Shown here in pieces: positions 13,401 through 24,973 of a DNA stretch of 64,000 nt; the first letter of the stretch is position 1; each line of letters opens with the position of its first letter. The position numbers and the translations under genes were made by a program. Source of the stretch: Micractinium sp. NFX-FRZ (taxonomy: Eukaryota > Chlorophyta > Trebouxiophyceae > Chlorellales > Chlorellaceae); the NCBI GenBank assembly GCA_029339195.1, contig JAPTJF010000166.1:1-64000 (forward strand), written 5' to 3'. Under the pieces are notes generated by a model that saw nothing but the letters and a program-made list of their open reading frames with translations, made no database searches and was not told where the DNA came from.

Positions 13401-16400
13401 AGGCCAGCAGAGAAGCTGGCAGGCACTCACAGATCCATGGTGTGGAAAGCACTCTCCTTCTCGCCAAACTGCTGCTCCATGACCTCTCCCTGCAGTGTCA
13501 CACAGTAGCAACATCATCTAACCAGCATCTAGCGCGTGCAGTCGGTTGGCAGAGTACGCAGCGGCAGCCACACAATCGCGTCCTGCCACTGTCCCACCAC
13601 ATATGCGGTGTCTTCGCGAGTTCAACAGGACCCACCTGCACAGTCACGCGAATGGTGCCCCGGATGGTGCCCGGCGGCTGAGACAGCACAGCCAGGTGGG
13701 CGGGGCCGCCGCCGCGGCCCACTGTGCCGCCGCGGCCGTGGAACAGAGTCATGTGCACGCCGAACTCGTCGGCAACCTTGGTCAGCTTCTCCTGAACCTC
13801 GTACAGGCCCCAGGCGGCCGCCAGGCGGCCAGCATCCTTGCCGCTGTCGCTGTACCCAATCATGCACTCCTGCGGGGACAAAGGAGCAAGGAGAGGCAAC
13901 TTGAAGAAGAAGGAGCGTTGGCATGCAGGCTGTGCGAGGCACATGCAACAGGACGAGCGAGACGAGGCGAAAGAAAACAGATCGAGGTTCGCACACAAGG
14001 TAACAGTACAAGCACCCACCGACATAAATTTGTTTAATGAATGAGCTGCAGGGCACAGCCACCCGGCATGGCCAGTGGTCTTACAGGACGACGCAGAAGA
14101 GCCCGGCTTGACATGACCATGCGAAAAGACCTGAGCGCTTCCTGGCTAGTGCCTGATGCACACAATGTACCAATCAATCTTAAAACCACACAACCATTGA
14201 CATAACAAACAAAACAGCTGCGTACCTGCTGGCCACCAATGTGTGCAAAGTACCAAGGGTTGGAGAAGAGCTGGCGCATTGCGGTCTCCGCATAGTTCAG
14301 GTCATCCAGAGTCTCAAACAGGGGCACCACCCGCAGCATGGGCGTCACTGCACAAGGGGTGAGTTTGAGGGCGTGTCAATAGTTGAACCGGGCACATGGG
14401 CATCGAGCGTCTCAGGCAGGCAGCACACGCAGCATGGGGGTGGCTGTAGACTGAAATCTTTCAAGGAACACGGCCTGGTGCAGAGTAAAGCTTTGCATGC
14501 AGGGGGAGGAGCGGATAGACACACAGGAGCGGACAGACACACAATGCACGTGCAGCAGGGCACGCGGACAGTAATAAATGTTGTGTGCACATACTAGCCA
14601 GCATGCCAGACACTCGTTGCACAAACTACCCGCGACAAGCACCTGCGCACTCCTTCTGCAGCAGCACCACCGCCAGCACGTCCGAGGCGGTGTGGCTCAT
14701 AGAGATGATGTAAGCGCCAAGCGAGTCGGAGGGAAGCTGAGCCAGCATGCGGAAAGTGCCGATGACGTCAGCCACCTGCAGGGGAAGGCATGTGAAAAGG
14801 CAAGGCAGGAGTTGAGAGGGGGATTAGACCCTTCTCGTCGACCCTTCAAGCTCCTGACCTTTTTGTACCGAAAAAACCCAAGCCACTGCAGACCAGCCAA
14901 AAACAAACACATGCCTGCTGTGCGTGCTGTTTTTGCCGTGGTCGGACAGCTGCACCCCTGTTCTGCTTACTTGCCGACCCCAGCGCCAGCGCTCACCTCA
15001 GGCGTCATGGGCAGGTCGGGCGGCAGCAGCGGGCGCTTGCCGGTGAGCTCGCCCACCAGGAACTCCATGCGCTTGTCCTCATCCCACTCCCTGCACCAAT
15101 GTGCACAGCATGCAATTCGTTTGGGTTTTCAGGACAGACCAGCTCGCAGACTGCGTCCCATTGTCTGCGTTTGAGCAAAACAAGAGCACAACTTCACAAT
15201 AAACTTGCGCACCATGAATCGCCAGACTTTGCATTTAAGACCAAAATTTCCAAGTTAAACACAAGGCTTGCGCACCACAAATAGCTCCGGCTACCGGCTG
15301 CCCTACCGGCTGCCTACAGCTCCCCCCTCTCCACTGATTTCTGTTTCGTGCGCATTGCTGATGTAGTAGATGGTTCAACTTACTTGCAGAAATCCCGATT
15401 CATTAGTGATGCCGACAACCGCCCACAGCATGCATCACCCGTCCCCACGTTTGATGACAAAAAAGCACAAAACAACACAAATAAATATAACAAAACAACA
15501 CAAATAATCAGCTCACTTGTAGGATCCCAGGCCCAGGTATGTGGTGATGGCGTCAAGTGCCTCGGTGTGCTTCACGCTCTCCTGGCGGATGTCCAGCCGG
15601 CACAGGAAGAGGCCAAACATGCGGGCCTGCAAGGAGGGAGGCGAAGCAAGAAAGACAGACGTTTTCATGTGAGTCAGGGGGCGGCTGCACAGGTGTCAAG
15701 TTGTGCTGAAGGTTCGGCATACACTTGAAGAGGCCACACATGCGGGCCTGCAGGCAGGAGGACGAGGACAGGCGCTGGCCAGATGCAATACATGGGCGAC
15801 ACAAGAAAAACACAGTGCAGGGCAAGCTCCCTGCAGAAGCCTTTGCGGACTCGCGCTGGTGCCAGCCAACCCAGCTTAAGCTCTTGTGGCTGCTGACATG
15901 GCGCAGGTGCGAGTTTGCAATAATAACTGTGCCCCATGCAAACCTGGCACAGCACACCATGCTGACCTGGCGCCGTCCCTGCCCTAGCATGAAAGCTAGC
16001 CTGGTGCAGCACCTTCAGCAGGTGTGCGCTGGCAATGTGTTCACCCTGTACTGAACTGGCGCAGCGCGCCCCTACCCCTCGTGCCCCACCCTGGAAGCTG
16101 ACCTGGCGCAGCACATCCAGCATGTGCGAGTTGGCAATGTGCACGTCGCCAGTAGAGATGAGAGAGTCGTAGCACATGCGCAGTGTGGACATCAGCTCCT
16201 CTGCACAGGCGAAGAGAGAGCAAAGCAGGGCCGCAGCAGGTCAAGAGGGATGGGTGCAAGGGAGCATAGTGGTCGTAGCACATCCGCAGCGCAGATGCTG
16301 GCTTTGGCTGCACCTGGGCAAAGCTGGGCAATCGGACACGGCAAAGCAGAACAGCGAATTGCAACACAGGCGCAGCCTGGGCATCAAATCAACAGTTCGG

Positions 16401-19400
16401 ATTGTACCATGTGGAGCACTAGATATGATTCTGGAGGAAGCAAGACAGCCAGATAGCCACACTAGACCTCGTCGAGGTAGGCCTGCACAACAGCGCCTTG
16501 TGCACATTCACACAACAGCAGGAACTCATTTACAAGGTTTTGAACCGGTCAACTCACCCTCGTCGCGGTATGCCTGCGGGTCGTTCTCAAGCGCCTCGTG
16601 CACATTCACACCAGGGTGCTCCAGGCAGTGGTGCAGCACGTCCCTGCAGGGCGGTGACAGACAACGAGAGAAACGCTTCAGCAACAGTTGATGAGGCAGG
16701 TGTGATCAATCTGGGGTGCTGCAAGCACGTCCGGCCCTTGCACAGCCAGCGGCAGCTTGCACCTGCCAACGCACGACAGAGCATGAACTGACAGGGCAAG
16801 GGAAGAGCGCTTCGCCCAGCATGGCAGGCACACATGGCAGGGGTGGGACGAGAGAGCGAACTCACTTGGTGCGCTGCAGGCGTGCGCGGACGTCAGAGAG
16901 CACGAGACGGAAGGGCTCATTGATGGACATGAAGACCACGTCATACGTGTTCTTCTTGGTCTCAAGGAACTCCCCCTCAGCGCCCGCAGCGTGCTTGGCC
17001 TGCACCTGGTGCGCACGCTCCTGAAGAGCACAGGGAGGGAAGTGCATGGCAGGAGGTAGGCATGGTCAGCAGGGTCATATCAGCACAGGGTACAGAGTGC
17101 TGACCTGCACCTGGCGCGTGCGGTTCTGCACAGTACAGCAGTACAAGAGGGTGGCAGGACAGGCGGGTGGTGCAGTCGGAACTGAAGGTCAAGAGCGCAA
17201 CATAGAGCAGCTGTGCCTGACTTGCGGGCAAAGGGCCGGTAAGCACACGGCACAGTGCGGCACGGCCAGCAGCATGGCCAGTTGTCCCGCATGCCGACTC
17301 GTGAGCAGCATACTGCCGCCGCATGGACTGAAGTTGAAGCTGCAAGGTGAGCTTACCCTGAGCTCCGGGGATGCACGCCACATGGACAGCTCGTACATCA
17401 GCTTCTCCACCTGCTCAGTCATCAGGGTGGTGGCGCTGCAAGGAACAGAAAGGAATAGCAACGAATGCTGCAATCAAGAATAGTGTTTAAAGAGGAAAGC
17501 TCCTCCTGCTCGGCCATCAGGGTGGTGGCGCTGCAGAGGAAAGAAGGCACACCAGTGTATGTGTGCAGCTAGTGTACTGGGCTACTACATGTGTGAGACA
17601 GCAAAGTGCACTAAGAGATGTCAATAGCCTGGCCTGCACAGCAGCTGTTTTGTCTTTCTTTCTGTTTGTTTTTGCAACTGCTTCCTGCGTTGACAGGAAC
17701 TGATACAGGCACCGCAGAGCCAGTTTCAGCACATTGCCACCTGCCAGTTCCAAGTATCCCTGCCCCGGTGCACCTCTGCATCTCTGCTTGCGCCTTGCTT
17801 CCCTGCACGCACTGTTTGTACTGCATTCGCACCTCAGGCGTGCGCCGATCACGACGTCACGGGTGGTGTCAGGAGTGACAAAGGGGTTGCCATCGCGGTC
17901 ACCGCCCATCCAGGCGCCTGCAGGGAGAAAGGAAGGGAGGGAGGGTCATGGACCGTAGCAACAGCGGCAGCGGCCATCCAGAGGCAGGAGAAAGAGAAGG
18001 AAAAACGACCAGGACACCGCACAAGCAGGCAGGACAGGATCAGCCTCCCAGGTAGGCAAGCGCATGGCGCCCCACCAAATGAGAGCAGCGGCAACACCAG
18101 CTGGCCAATGTCATCTCGACGGCAGCGCAGACCACATGAACTCGGAGCCCATACAGCGCAAGCGCGTATGACAAAAAGCTTCTTCTCTCACCAAAGGAGA
18201 AGAGCTTGGCGTCCAGCGGCAGCATCGGCTGCCCAATGTTCTTCAGAGCGGTGTCGATGCGGCGCAGGAAGACGGGGAGGCCGGAATAGATCGTCTCGTG
18301 GAAGTAAGTAAGCCCCTCCCGGGACTCGTCTTGGGGGGAGGGCTTGCGCCGGCGGATCTCGTCGGTGCGCCAGGCACCCTGGATCTGGCTGCGGGGCACA
18401 AACAGAGTAGGTAGGAACACAAGTGTACAGTAAACCTCAAATTGGCGGCGGGCACAGAGAGCAATGGAAGGGAGGGCTTGCACCGGTGGATCCTGTTGGT
18501 GTGCCAGACGCACTATACCTGGCTGCAGGTGGATGGAGAGGGAAAAATTTAGAGGGCAGGGAAAAGGGGGCATGCGTGTGCAAACCCGTGCAGCCTAGCA
18601 CCTGCCGAGCATTGCATGTCCCTGGCATGTAATCCCACAGCTGACTTGTACATGTGTACGAGCTGTAGCTGACCACCAAGGATGGCTGCCCGTGTGCGGA
18701 CCTCATTCACCGCCTCCAGGCAGCGGCGGCTTTTGACAGGCAGGAACTGTATCAACACCCTTTAACCACTACACTGCATTGAGGCACAATGAGCTGCGTG
18801 CTCACTACTCTATTCCCACTTCTTCTGACCAGCTGCGGATGCTTGTGCCCAGCATCTCCGGTGCTCATGCGATCGTGACGAGGAAACCCAGAGCATGAGA
18901 AACGAACTAAACCCAGAACGCGCCTACCTGCGGATCTCGTCCAGCGTCTCCAGGCGCTCGTAGTTTGAGAGGCGCGTGTTGTGCAGGCGGTCCATGGCGT
19001 GCCGGATCTCCCCATACTTCTTCAGCATAGATTGCCGGGTCGCCTGCACAGCACCGCAACACAACGCACATCCAGGGATTACGAAAAAATTAACAATAGT
19101 GCAGGAGACTCAACCTCGATGTGCTTCTCCAGCATTGAGCATCGACCTGCGAGTGGCCGGCAAAGCGGCTCACAAAGGTAATCATAGTAAAAAGTGCAAC
19201 ATAAAGAGCAGGTTTCATGGACCTGTGCATAATTCTTCAGCATTGACTGATGGATGGCCGCACGCTCAGTCCGTGCAAGAGGAAAGCCGGCAGCACAGGC
19301 CGAGTCGGAGGCATTGCCAGTACTGTGCTGCCACCTGAACTTGACAGCATTAACAGGCACCAATTTACTGGTGTATGCACAGCAGTTCCTCACCTGTGTG

Positions 19401-21418
19401 GGGTGCGCTGTGAACACGAGGTCCACGGTTTGGTTGCACAGCGCGGTGTAGATGTCCTCCGGCTTGATGCCCAGCTTGCTCACCAGCCGCTGCAGAGACT
19501 TGTTGGTGGAGCGGGTGGCCTGCTCCACCTGCAACACGGAATAAATAGCGCAAAGGAGGAAGTACAGGACAGGGTTGATGGCGCGGCCAATCACTCGTTG
19601 ATGCACAGACTTCTTTGTGAACCGGGCAGCCTGCTCCACCCACACCGTGCACGTGACGCACACAGCGGGAGGGGTGGTGATAGGTGTCACAGTGTAGGGG
19701 CACAACTTGCAATGTGGTGGCCTTTGGCGTGCAGCAATCGAGCGCACAGGTCCCACAACGCGTCGCAGTGCAGCTGTCAAACTTCCGCCGGAGCCGCTTG
19801 CGCAGCGAGCAGCTGAGCGGGGGTCGGGAGGCGTTAGTTTACCTCGCCCAGGCGCGCCGCCTTCTCCACACGTGCCGTGATCGACTCCTCAGTCACGTTG
19901 TGCAGGTTGAGCAGCTGAGAGAAGGCGCTGGACACCTGCGCGCAGTATGTCGGATCACAACAACTCAAGTGCTCGGCCAGAAGTAACACAAACGAGTGAT
20001 GAAGCATGGGAGAGAGGCCTGAAAGCCAAGAGCGGGCAAGGCAGGATGGGCAGGGCGGGAACTTGTCAAAGCGTAAAGCGTAAACACAGACAGCCATCAG
20101 CAGGCACCAACGCTGCTTTGGTGCTGAGTGCGGAGAGCGCTGACAACAAAAGCAGCACGACCACCTTTACCCCTGTCACCGCTCTCTGTCTACATCACCA
20201 ATATACGTCATAAGCTGCAACTGCTGTTCTCTGTGCTGCTGGGGATCGCCCGTACCGCCGCTGCCAGCGGCTCTTGGCAGTGTTGTCAGCAGGCGACTGC
20301 AACTTGGGCGGACTTGGTAATCAGCAGCGCCAGCTAGGCGCGCACTGTAGCTTTCCCACCCACCCACCCTCGCGCTCCTTTGCCCTCTTGCAATCCCTGA
20401 GTCCCGTCCAACGCAAACATTCAATCTTGCTTCGCTGTCATCAATACCCTGCTGTAACTTAGGGCGGGGCACGTAACGCTGGCGCCAACAACCCTACCAA
20501 CAGCAGCAGAGGAGAAGCGAAAGCCCACGCACGAGGATGGATTCGTCAGGGGTCAGCGCCTCCAGCCGCTTCTCCAGCATCTCAAAGTCGCTGTCGCTCT
20601 CAGACAGGCACCAGGCCTGGGCCAGCGCAAAGATGACGTCCACCTGCACATAAACACATAAAAAACAACAACAACAAGGTAACCATCTTTTACTTGAGTC
20701 TGCTGCGCATGTGCGCACGGCCATGCGGACGAACGCATGCCGTGGTGGCCCAACCGCGGACAGCAGCACCCTCATGATAGGCGCTCGATCACTGCGTTCA
20801 AACTCAACAGCCCACTTTGTCCATCTTGCTGGCCACCTGCCGGTGGTGCACAGCCGGCAGAGTTGCTTGAATGCCAAGTAAGCAGGCCCCTGAACCTGCC
20901 CACCTTGTTGGCCAGCTGCGGGTGGTGTGCCCGGAAGACAGACAGGAAGGTCTGGCGCAGCAGATCGTCGTCCTCCTTTAGCAGTGCCTGGTTGACCTGC
21001 ACAAGCAATCGGGAATGACAAAGTATTTTCGAGTCGACTTTGCAACACATGGAGGCACAGCAGGCCGTTATCCTTCTTCAGCATGCATGATAGGCCTGCA
21101 GAGTGGGAAGAGTACGTCGCACAAGTAACTCAAAGGTGATGTAGCAGCAGACATAGATAGAAGTGCAGCAGTGGAAGGGGGAACACACTCGGAGGCGTGG
21201 ACGGTGAGTGGACCGCTGGGGCGGCGGTCGAGGGGCCACAAGGATAGGCGGCCCAAACAGTACCCCTATACCGCACCGCACGCAAGACTTTATGCAATCA
21301 GACCAGGCCACGACCTAGGAGGCGCCACAAACAGCAAAATAGGGCTTACCTCCAGAGCATAGCTCGAAATCCCCAAGTTTCCAACATGGCTCATCGAGGT
21401 AGACAGTGTCTGCTGCAT
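10414..21418 (-). CDS. PPC: Phosphoenolpyruvate carboxylase
   Basis: Carboxylates PEP to oxaloacetate in the cytosol to refill the TCA cycle. Exons, 5' to 3': 21418-21350, 20996-20904, 20643-20533, 19935-19843, 19528-19394, 19043-18928, 18388-18192, 17917-17833, 17435-17357, 17020-16866, 16643-16558, 16200-16103, 15626-15527, 15090-14997, 14775-14643, 14347-14226, 13869-13636, 13489-13431, 13232-13178, 12953-12845, 12699-12593, 12465-12382, 12158-12070, 11731-11641, 11310-11209, 10817-10647, 10446-10414. They join to 967 residues, the normal size. Catalytic motifs are present: LVFTAHPTQ (His), [24 protein letters not shown] and [14 protein letters not shown], with the C-terminus GMQNTG. I see no plant-type N-terminal phosphorylation motif. 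The ATG at 21418 is the first in frame, but the frame stays open to 21634. Confidence 0.97.
10906..10990 (-). pseudogene. Ghost exon: decayed copy of PEP carboxylase penultimate exon edge
   Basis: This intronic stretch resembles the 5' edge of the adjacent exon and its acceptor (about 10775-10840), with several indels. It is one of the weaker matches and could be fortuitous. Confidence 0.4.
11970..12004 (-). pseudogene. Ghost exon: decayed copy of the end of exon 12158-12070
   Basis: On the minus strand the segment reads much like GTGTTTGCC(A)AG-GCGGAC-CGCGTG in the real exon end at about 12112-12070. It lies next to that exon within the following intron. Confidence 0.5.
15718..15765 (-). 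pseudogene. Ghost exon: copy of the start of exon 15626-15527
   Basis: The segment matches the real exon start and acceptor at about 15596-15642. On the plus strand both share GAAGAGGCCA-ACATGCGGGCCTGCA with one substitution. It lies about 100 bp upstream of that exon in transcript order. Confidence 0.75.
15893..16050 (-). pseudogene. Ghost exons: two or three decayed copies of the end of exon 16200-16103
   Basis: Three stretches (about 15893-15935, 15966-15995 and 15998-16050) resemble the real exon end and donor at 16098-16150. They show the same order of GGCGCAG, a CAGCA-TGTGCG core and GGCAATGTG. They are increasingly divergent and lie in the intron that follows the real exon. Confidence 0.6.
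16262..16312 (-). pseudogene. Ghost exon: copy of the start of exon 16200-16103
   Basis: On the plus strand GTCGTAGCACAT-CGCAG is shared with the real exon at 16169-16186, followed by a diverged stretch that corresponds to the acceptor. Confidence 0.6.
16455..16522 (-). pseudogene. Ghost exon: copy of the end of exon 16643-16558
   Basis: On the plus strand it shares CCTCGTCG-GGTA-GCCTGC and, after a gap, GTGCACATTCACAC with the real exon end and donor at 16558-16612. It lies in the intron that follows the real exon. Confidence 0.7.
17095..17140 (-). pseudogene. Ghost exon: copy of the start of exon 17020-16866
   Basis: It shares CCTGCACCTGG-GCG-ACG-T-CTG with the real exon start at 16998-17025 on the plus strand. 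It lies about 100 bp upstream in transcript order. Confidence 0.5.
17500..17538 (-). pseudogene. Ghost exon: copy of the start and acceptor of exon 17435-17357
   Basis: On the plus strand CATCAGGGTGGTGGCGCTGCA is common to this segment (17515-17535) and to the real exon start and acceptor (17420-17440), and the flanks are also alike (CTCCTCCTGCTCGGC against CTCCACCTGCTCAGT). The copied acceptor could still be usable. Confidence 0.85.
18465..18532 (-). pseudogene. Ghost exon: copy of the start of exon 18388-18192
   Basis: Over about 65 bp this intron segment follows the real exon start at 18331-18396 base by base with about 75-80% identity (GAGGGCTTGC-CCGG-GGATC and further). The reading frame is altered. 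Confidence 0.8.
18690..18740 (-). pseudogene. Ghost exon: copy of the end of exon 19043-18928
   Basis: Plus-strand GGA-CTC-TTCACCGCCTCCAGGC matches GGATCTCGTCCAGCGTCTCC of the real exon end at about 18931-18970. It lies in the intron that follows. Confidence 0.55.
19112..19275 (-). pseudogene. Ghost exons: two copies of the start of exon 19043-18928
   Basis: CTTCTCCAGCATTGAGCATCG (about 19120-19145) and TTCTTCAGCATTGACTGATGG (about 19230-19252) both resemble TTCTTCAGCATAGATTGCCGG of the real exon start at 19019-19040. Both sit upstream of it in transcript order. Confidence 0.65.
19605..19650 (-). pseudogene. Ghost exon: copy of the start of exon 19528-19394
   Basis: Plus-strand GACTTCTTTGTGAACCGGGC then GCCTGCTCCACC corresponds to GACTTGTTGGTGGAGCGGGT then GCCTGCTCCACC at the real exon start (about 19497-19530). 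The encoded residues are still partly recognisable. Confidence 0.75.
20815..20872 (-). pseudogene. Ghost exon: copy of the end of exon 20996-20904
   Basis: Plus-strand CTTGCTGGCCACCTGCCGGT then GGTG matches CTTGTTGGCCAGCTGCGGGT then GGTG of the real exon end at 20904-20927. It lies in the intron that follows. Confidence 0.7.
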
Positions 21419-23035
21419 GTTGCCCAAAATTGAGCTGCCAGAAGGCGCGACCGCTTGGCTGAGACTCTGACTGCTGCGAGGGCTTTCCGCTGGGGCCAGT
21501 GGTTGTTTGTGCCCGCTGCTGCGGCCTCCAAAGCTGGCTGTCCTGAATTCACGGGAGCCAGGGATGGCCCGCAGCAAGAGTATCAGATAGACTGGCGATG
21601 CCCTGAAAGCCCTCCCCGGAGCCTGGCGCTGCACGCGAGACTGAGGCGGTGATCGATGTTAGAGAATTGCAAGTTGTCACGGGGGCTTAGCAGTATGCAG
21701 TATGCTCTGCTCGCCAGCCACCAGCTGGCGGCGGCGTGAGGTGGCGGCCACGCCATCTGGCGCATAACTCTGTCTGTGGCAAAGCTAGCATCTCACATTT
21801 AACCAAAAGCCCCGTGTTGCCCCTGTGCCTATGATGCTTGTGGAGGTTCGGCATTACGGAGTGCTGTGCATGTGGTCTCCCTGAAGGCCCAGCACGTGAC
21901 GGGAGACGCCTCGGGGCTTGTCGGCCGTGCGTCTGGGCTAGGCGCAAATGTCTACAATCTACACATAGTGTTCCATCTATAATCGACTGCATCCTGTTAC
22001 GCTGACGTGCATGGCACTTGCATTATGCATGCGGACACCACTCTCACAGAGGTAGTGGGGCCAAGTAACAGCCACCACTCTCACCTCGTCACATTCAGCA
22101 AGTGAGCACCTCTGATCAACCAGAATCACGTTTTGTGCAAGGACGGCTGCAGCACTTGGATGTAAGCTACTGTGGGCGCACAAAGTATGGATCTGGGACA
22201 TTGCCAGGGTGGGTCAGAGATGCCCCCATGATCAGCGGGGTGCTTCAAGGGAAAAGCTGATTCTGTCATCTCCGCTACCTCCACTGTGCCACTGCCACTG
22301 TGTCAGGATCGAGGATTCACGCTCATTTGGATCTTTAATATAAGCTTTCTACGTGCAGCTTCACCGCCATCTGGGCTGGCGACAGTTTGCGGAAAAAGCC
22401 CTTGCAAGTGTGCTGCCAACGAGTCCCAGGTGCCCCGTAAAAGTGCCAGCTCTGCGCGCCCATCTGCCGCTGGCAGATTACTGTGCTACGTCTAGTTAGC
22501 AGAGGTTGTTCGCGCAAGAATCGACCTCACTATGGGTGGAGGGGCATGCAATGGCAGGGAACGTGGCGTCACGGCTCCACCGCCTGCGCCGCTGCCGGCA
22601 GCTGCCTCCGCCATGGCATTTGTTTAAGAAGATCGCTCTCATCTTTTGTCTGCTGCGCAGTAATTTATGGCATAATCACGCATTCTCCATCTGTGCAAGC
22701 AATCAAGAAGGAGGCTAGCAACCCCGCAAAGCCGCCAGTCGCCGGTGCGGCACGCTCAGGTCGAACAGAGCCTCGAGATTGTTCGAATTGAGGTGAGCTG
22801 GTGGTGCCAAGAAACAGGAGGGCAGCACCACTGCAGGTGCCGATCGAATTCACTTGTTGCACAGCGCCTTGCGGTGGTATGCGCGGCAACTCTGGACGTT
22901 GATCGAGCCTTGAAACGTATCAACCCCCGCTGCGATAACCCCCCGGCCTGCCACCGCCTGCTGCTACCGACCACCGCCACTCGCCGCTGCCGCCCGTTTG
23001 CCTGGCACTGTGCAGGCGTGCAAAGGTGTCCATTG
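21419..23035. other. Divergent intergenic region between PEP carboxylase and SEH1
   Basis: These 1.6 kb separate two divergent genes and should hold both promoters and 5' UTRs. The PEP carboxylase frame stays open to 21634, so 21419-21634 may be 5' coding sequence or UTR. Base composition is lower in GC than in the genes. The short frames on either strand show no recognisable domain. Confidence 0.45.
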
Positions 23036-24640
23036 ATGGCGGCCAGCACCCCGCTGAATGCCCGGGCGGTGGCAGCAGCATACAATGGCACATACACACG
23101 GCTGGCAGTCTTTGACACGAGCGGCCGGCTAACCGTATTCCACCGCGAGGGCGCCAGCCGCGGCTGGGCGCTGGCACACAGCCTGGCAGCGGAGGGCCTC
23201 CGCATCACGGCGCTGTGCTGGGCTCCTGAAGAGTTTGGCAGCGTTCTAGCTGGAGGCGCAGCGGATGGCAGCGTTGCCGTGTGGCAGGACGGGCCTGGGG
23301 TGCAGGGCTGGCGGCTGGCGGCGCGACTTAAAGAGGGCTCTCTGGGTGTGCAGGACCTCGCTTTTGCCCCGCCTGAGCACGGCCCCCTGCTGGCGGCCGC
23401 ATATGCAGACGGAGCGGTCAGGTGTGGGGAATTGGTGGGTGCCATGTGTTCTCGGATTGCCAATTTCAACAACCACCTTCTGGGAAGCGGCGGGTGCCAG
23501 TGGTCCTCACAACACCAATGTGAACCGCCTTGTCTGCTGCACCTCGGCAACTCACACACACGCTCAGCTGCCGCGGGGCGTGTGCTGGCATGTGTGCGCC
23601 CCGGTGCAGTTACCGCCGCTGTGGCGCACACCTCCTGCTATCGTGCCAATCTGATTGATGCCACCACCGGTGCAGGTTTTTTGAGGCCTCGGACGTGCTG
23701 GCTGCCTCTGGCTGGGAGCTGCAAAACCACTTCCGGCTGGGCAGCTCTACCGGTGCAGCCACTGCTCTGAGCTGGCGGCCCGCAGCGCCTGGCGTGCCGC
23801 CGCTCCTGCTGGTTGGCACGGCGCAGGCTGGGGCCCAAGTGTGGATGTACCGCCAGCAGCTCATGCGCTGGGAGCATGCAGCGACGCTGGGAGGCCCGCA
23901 GGTAGTTCTTCGCCCTGCGCAGGCACCAGGCTGCCACCTCCTTGTCTTCCGTCCACTTCATGTCTGCTGCTCCTGTATCAACCGCGCTTGCAGCTGGTGT
24001 GGGCCTGTGACTTCTGTGGCGGCTGTGAATGTACTTGATGTTTTTTGAAATCACTGGCACTACCCACGCTACCTGCCCTGTGCTGTGCAGGAGGCAGGTG
24101 GGCGGCCCGTGGCGGATGTCGCATGGGCGCCGACGCTGGGCAGGCCCTATGATATTGCAGCCATGGCAGTTGGACCGGCAGTGCTGCTGTGGCGCTTGAC
24201 GGGCGCGGCAGACAGCCTGCAGGTGCGCGCATGAATAGCATGCGGCCTGGGGCACAGTTGGATAGGGCGCGATGGTGCTGGGTCAGACTGCACATGCTTG
24301 TTTCTGTGCTTTCTCCAGGAGCAAAGAAAGCAGCATTGCCTGTTATTCTCTGCAGCGTATACATGAGCAAGCACTGCTTTCTCTCTGCTGATGCGGCACG
24401 TTGACAGGCCTTCAACCCTCCGTACCGCTGCTGCGCCCCGCTTGCCATGCTTCGCAGGTGGAGCAGCTGGCCCGCCTGCAGCATGCAGCCAACGTGTGCC
24501 AGCTGGAGTGGAACCTGCTAGGAAGCTGGCTCGCGGCCTCCACGGATGCGGGGGAGGTGTGCATGTGGCGGCCGGACCTGGGGGGCGAGTGGCTGTTGCT
24601 CAATAAAGTGGTGGGAGATCCAGAGGCGGTGGCAGTCTGA
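23036..24640 (+). CDS. SEH1: Nucleoporin SEH1-like WD40 protein
   Basis: Beta-propeller protein of the nuclear pore Y-complex, and in many eukaryotes also of the GATOR2/SEA complex. Exons: 23036-23421, 23676-23901, 24091-24222, 24458-24640, giving 308 residues, near the usual 320-360. WD-type blades are visible: YTRLAVFDTSGRLTVFHRE, LAGGAADGSVAVWQD, LAAAYADGAVRFFEASD, LLLVGTAQAGAQVWMY, IAAMAVGPAVLLWRL and WLAASTDAGEVCMWRP. The opening, AAYNGTYTRLAVFDTSG, follows the start of other SEH1 proteins (tissue or nucleotide, then AAGSADGTLSVFD-like). SEC13 is the nearest alternative. The long insert-free spacing and the final WLLLN favour SEH1. Confidence 0.82.
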
Positions 24641-24973
24641 GGATGCAGTTGTACCCCTGGTGGTTAAATGCTGCTGTCCTGCTTAGCCCTGTGATTGCCC
24701 TATGAGCAGCAGGGCATGGAAAAAGTGTGAAGAGTCGATGCGGGAGCAAACATAGAGGAAGAAGAGGGGTTGGGGAGCACGTGCAGGGGTGAGATGGTGT
24801 CGGAGCTGTGGGATGCACAAGAACGCCGGTAGGTAGGAAAGATGAACGACCCTACAAATACCGGCAAATGTAGGCACAAACTTGTGCTATGTTGGCATGC
24901 GCATGGAGCATGCATGCAGATGACCATGAGGGTGCCGGATAGCACACCTTCGCATGCCACTCTGTCACGCTGG
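24641..24973. other. Convergent 3' region of SEH1 and the 215-residue protein gene
   Basis: This stretch separates two stop codons facing each other. I see no coding frame, repeat or hairpin that stands out. Confidence 0.45.

Noticed and set aside
22756..23631. Minus-strand open frame of 291 codons
   Set aside because: It is the shadow of the SEH1 first exon and its upstream region, without recognisable motifs.
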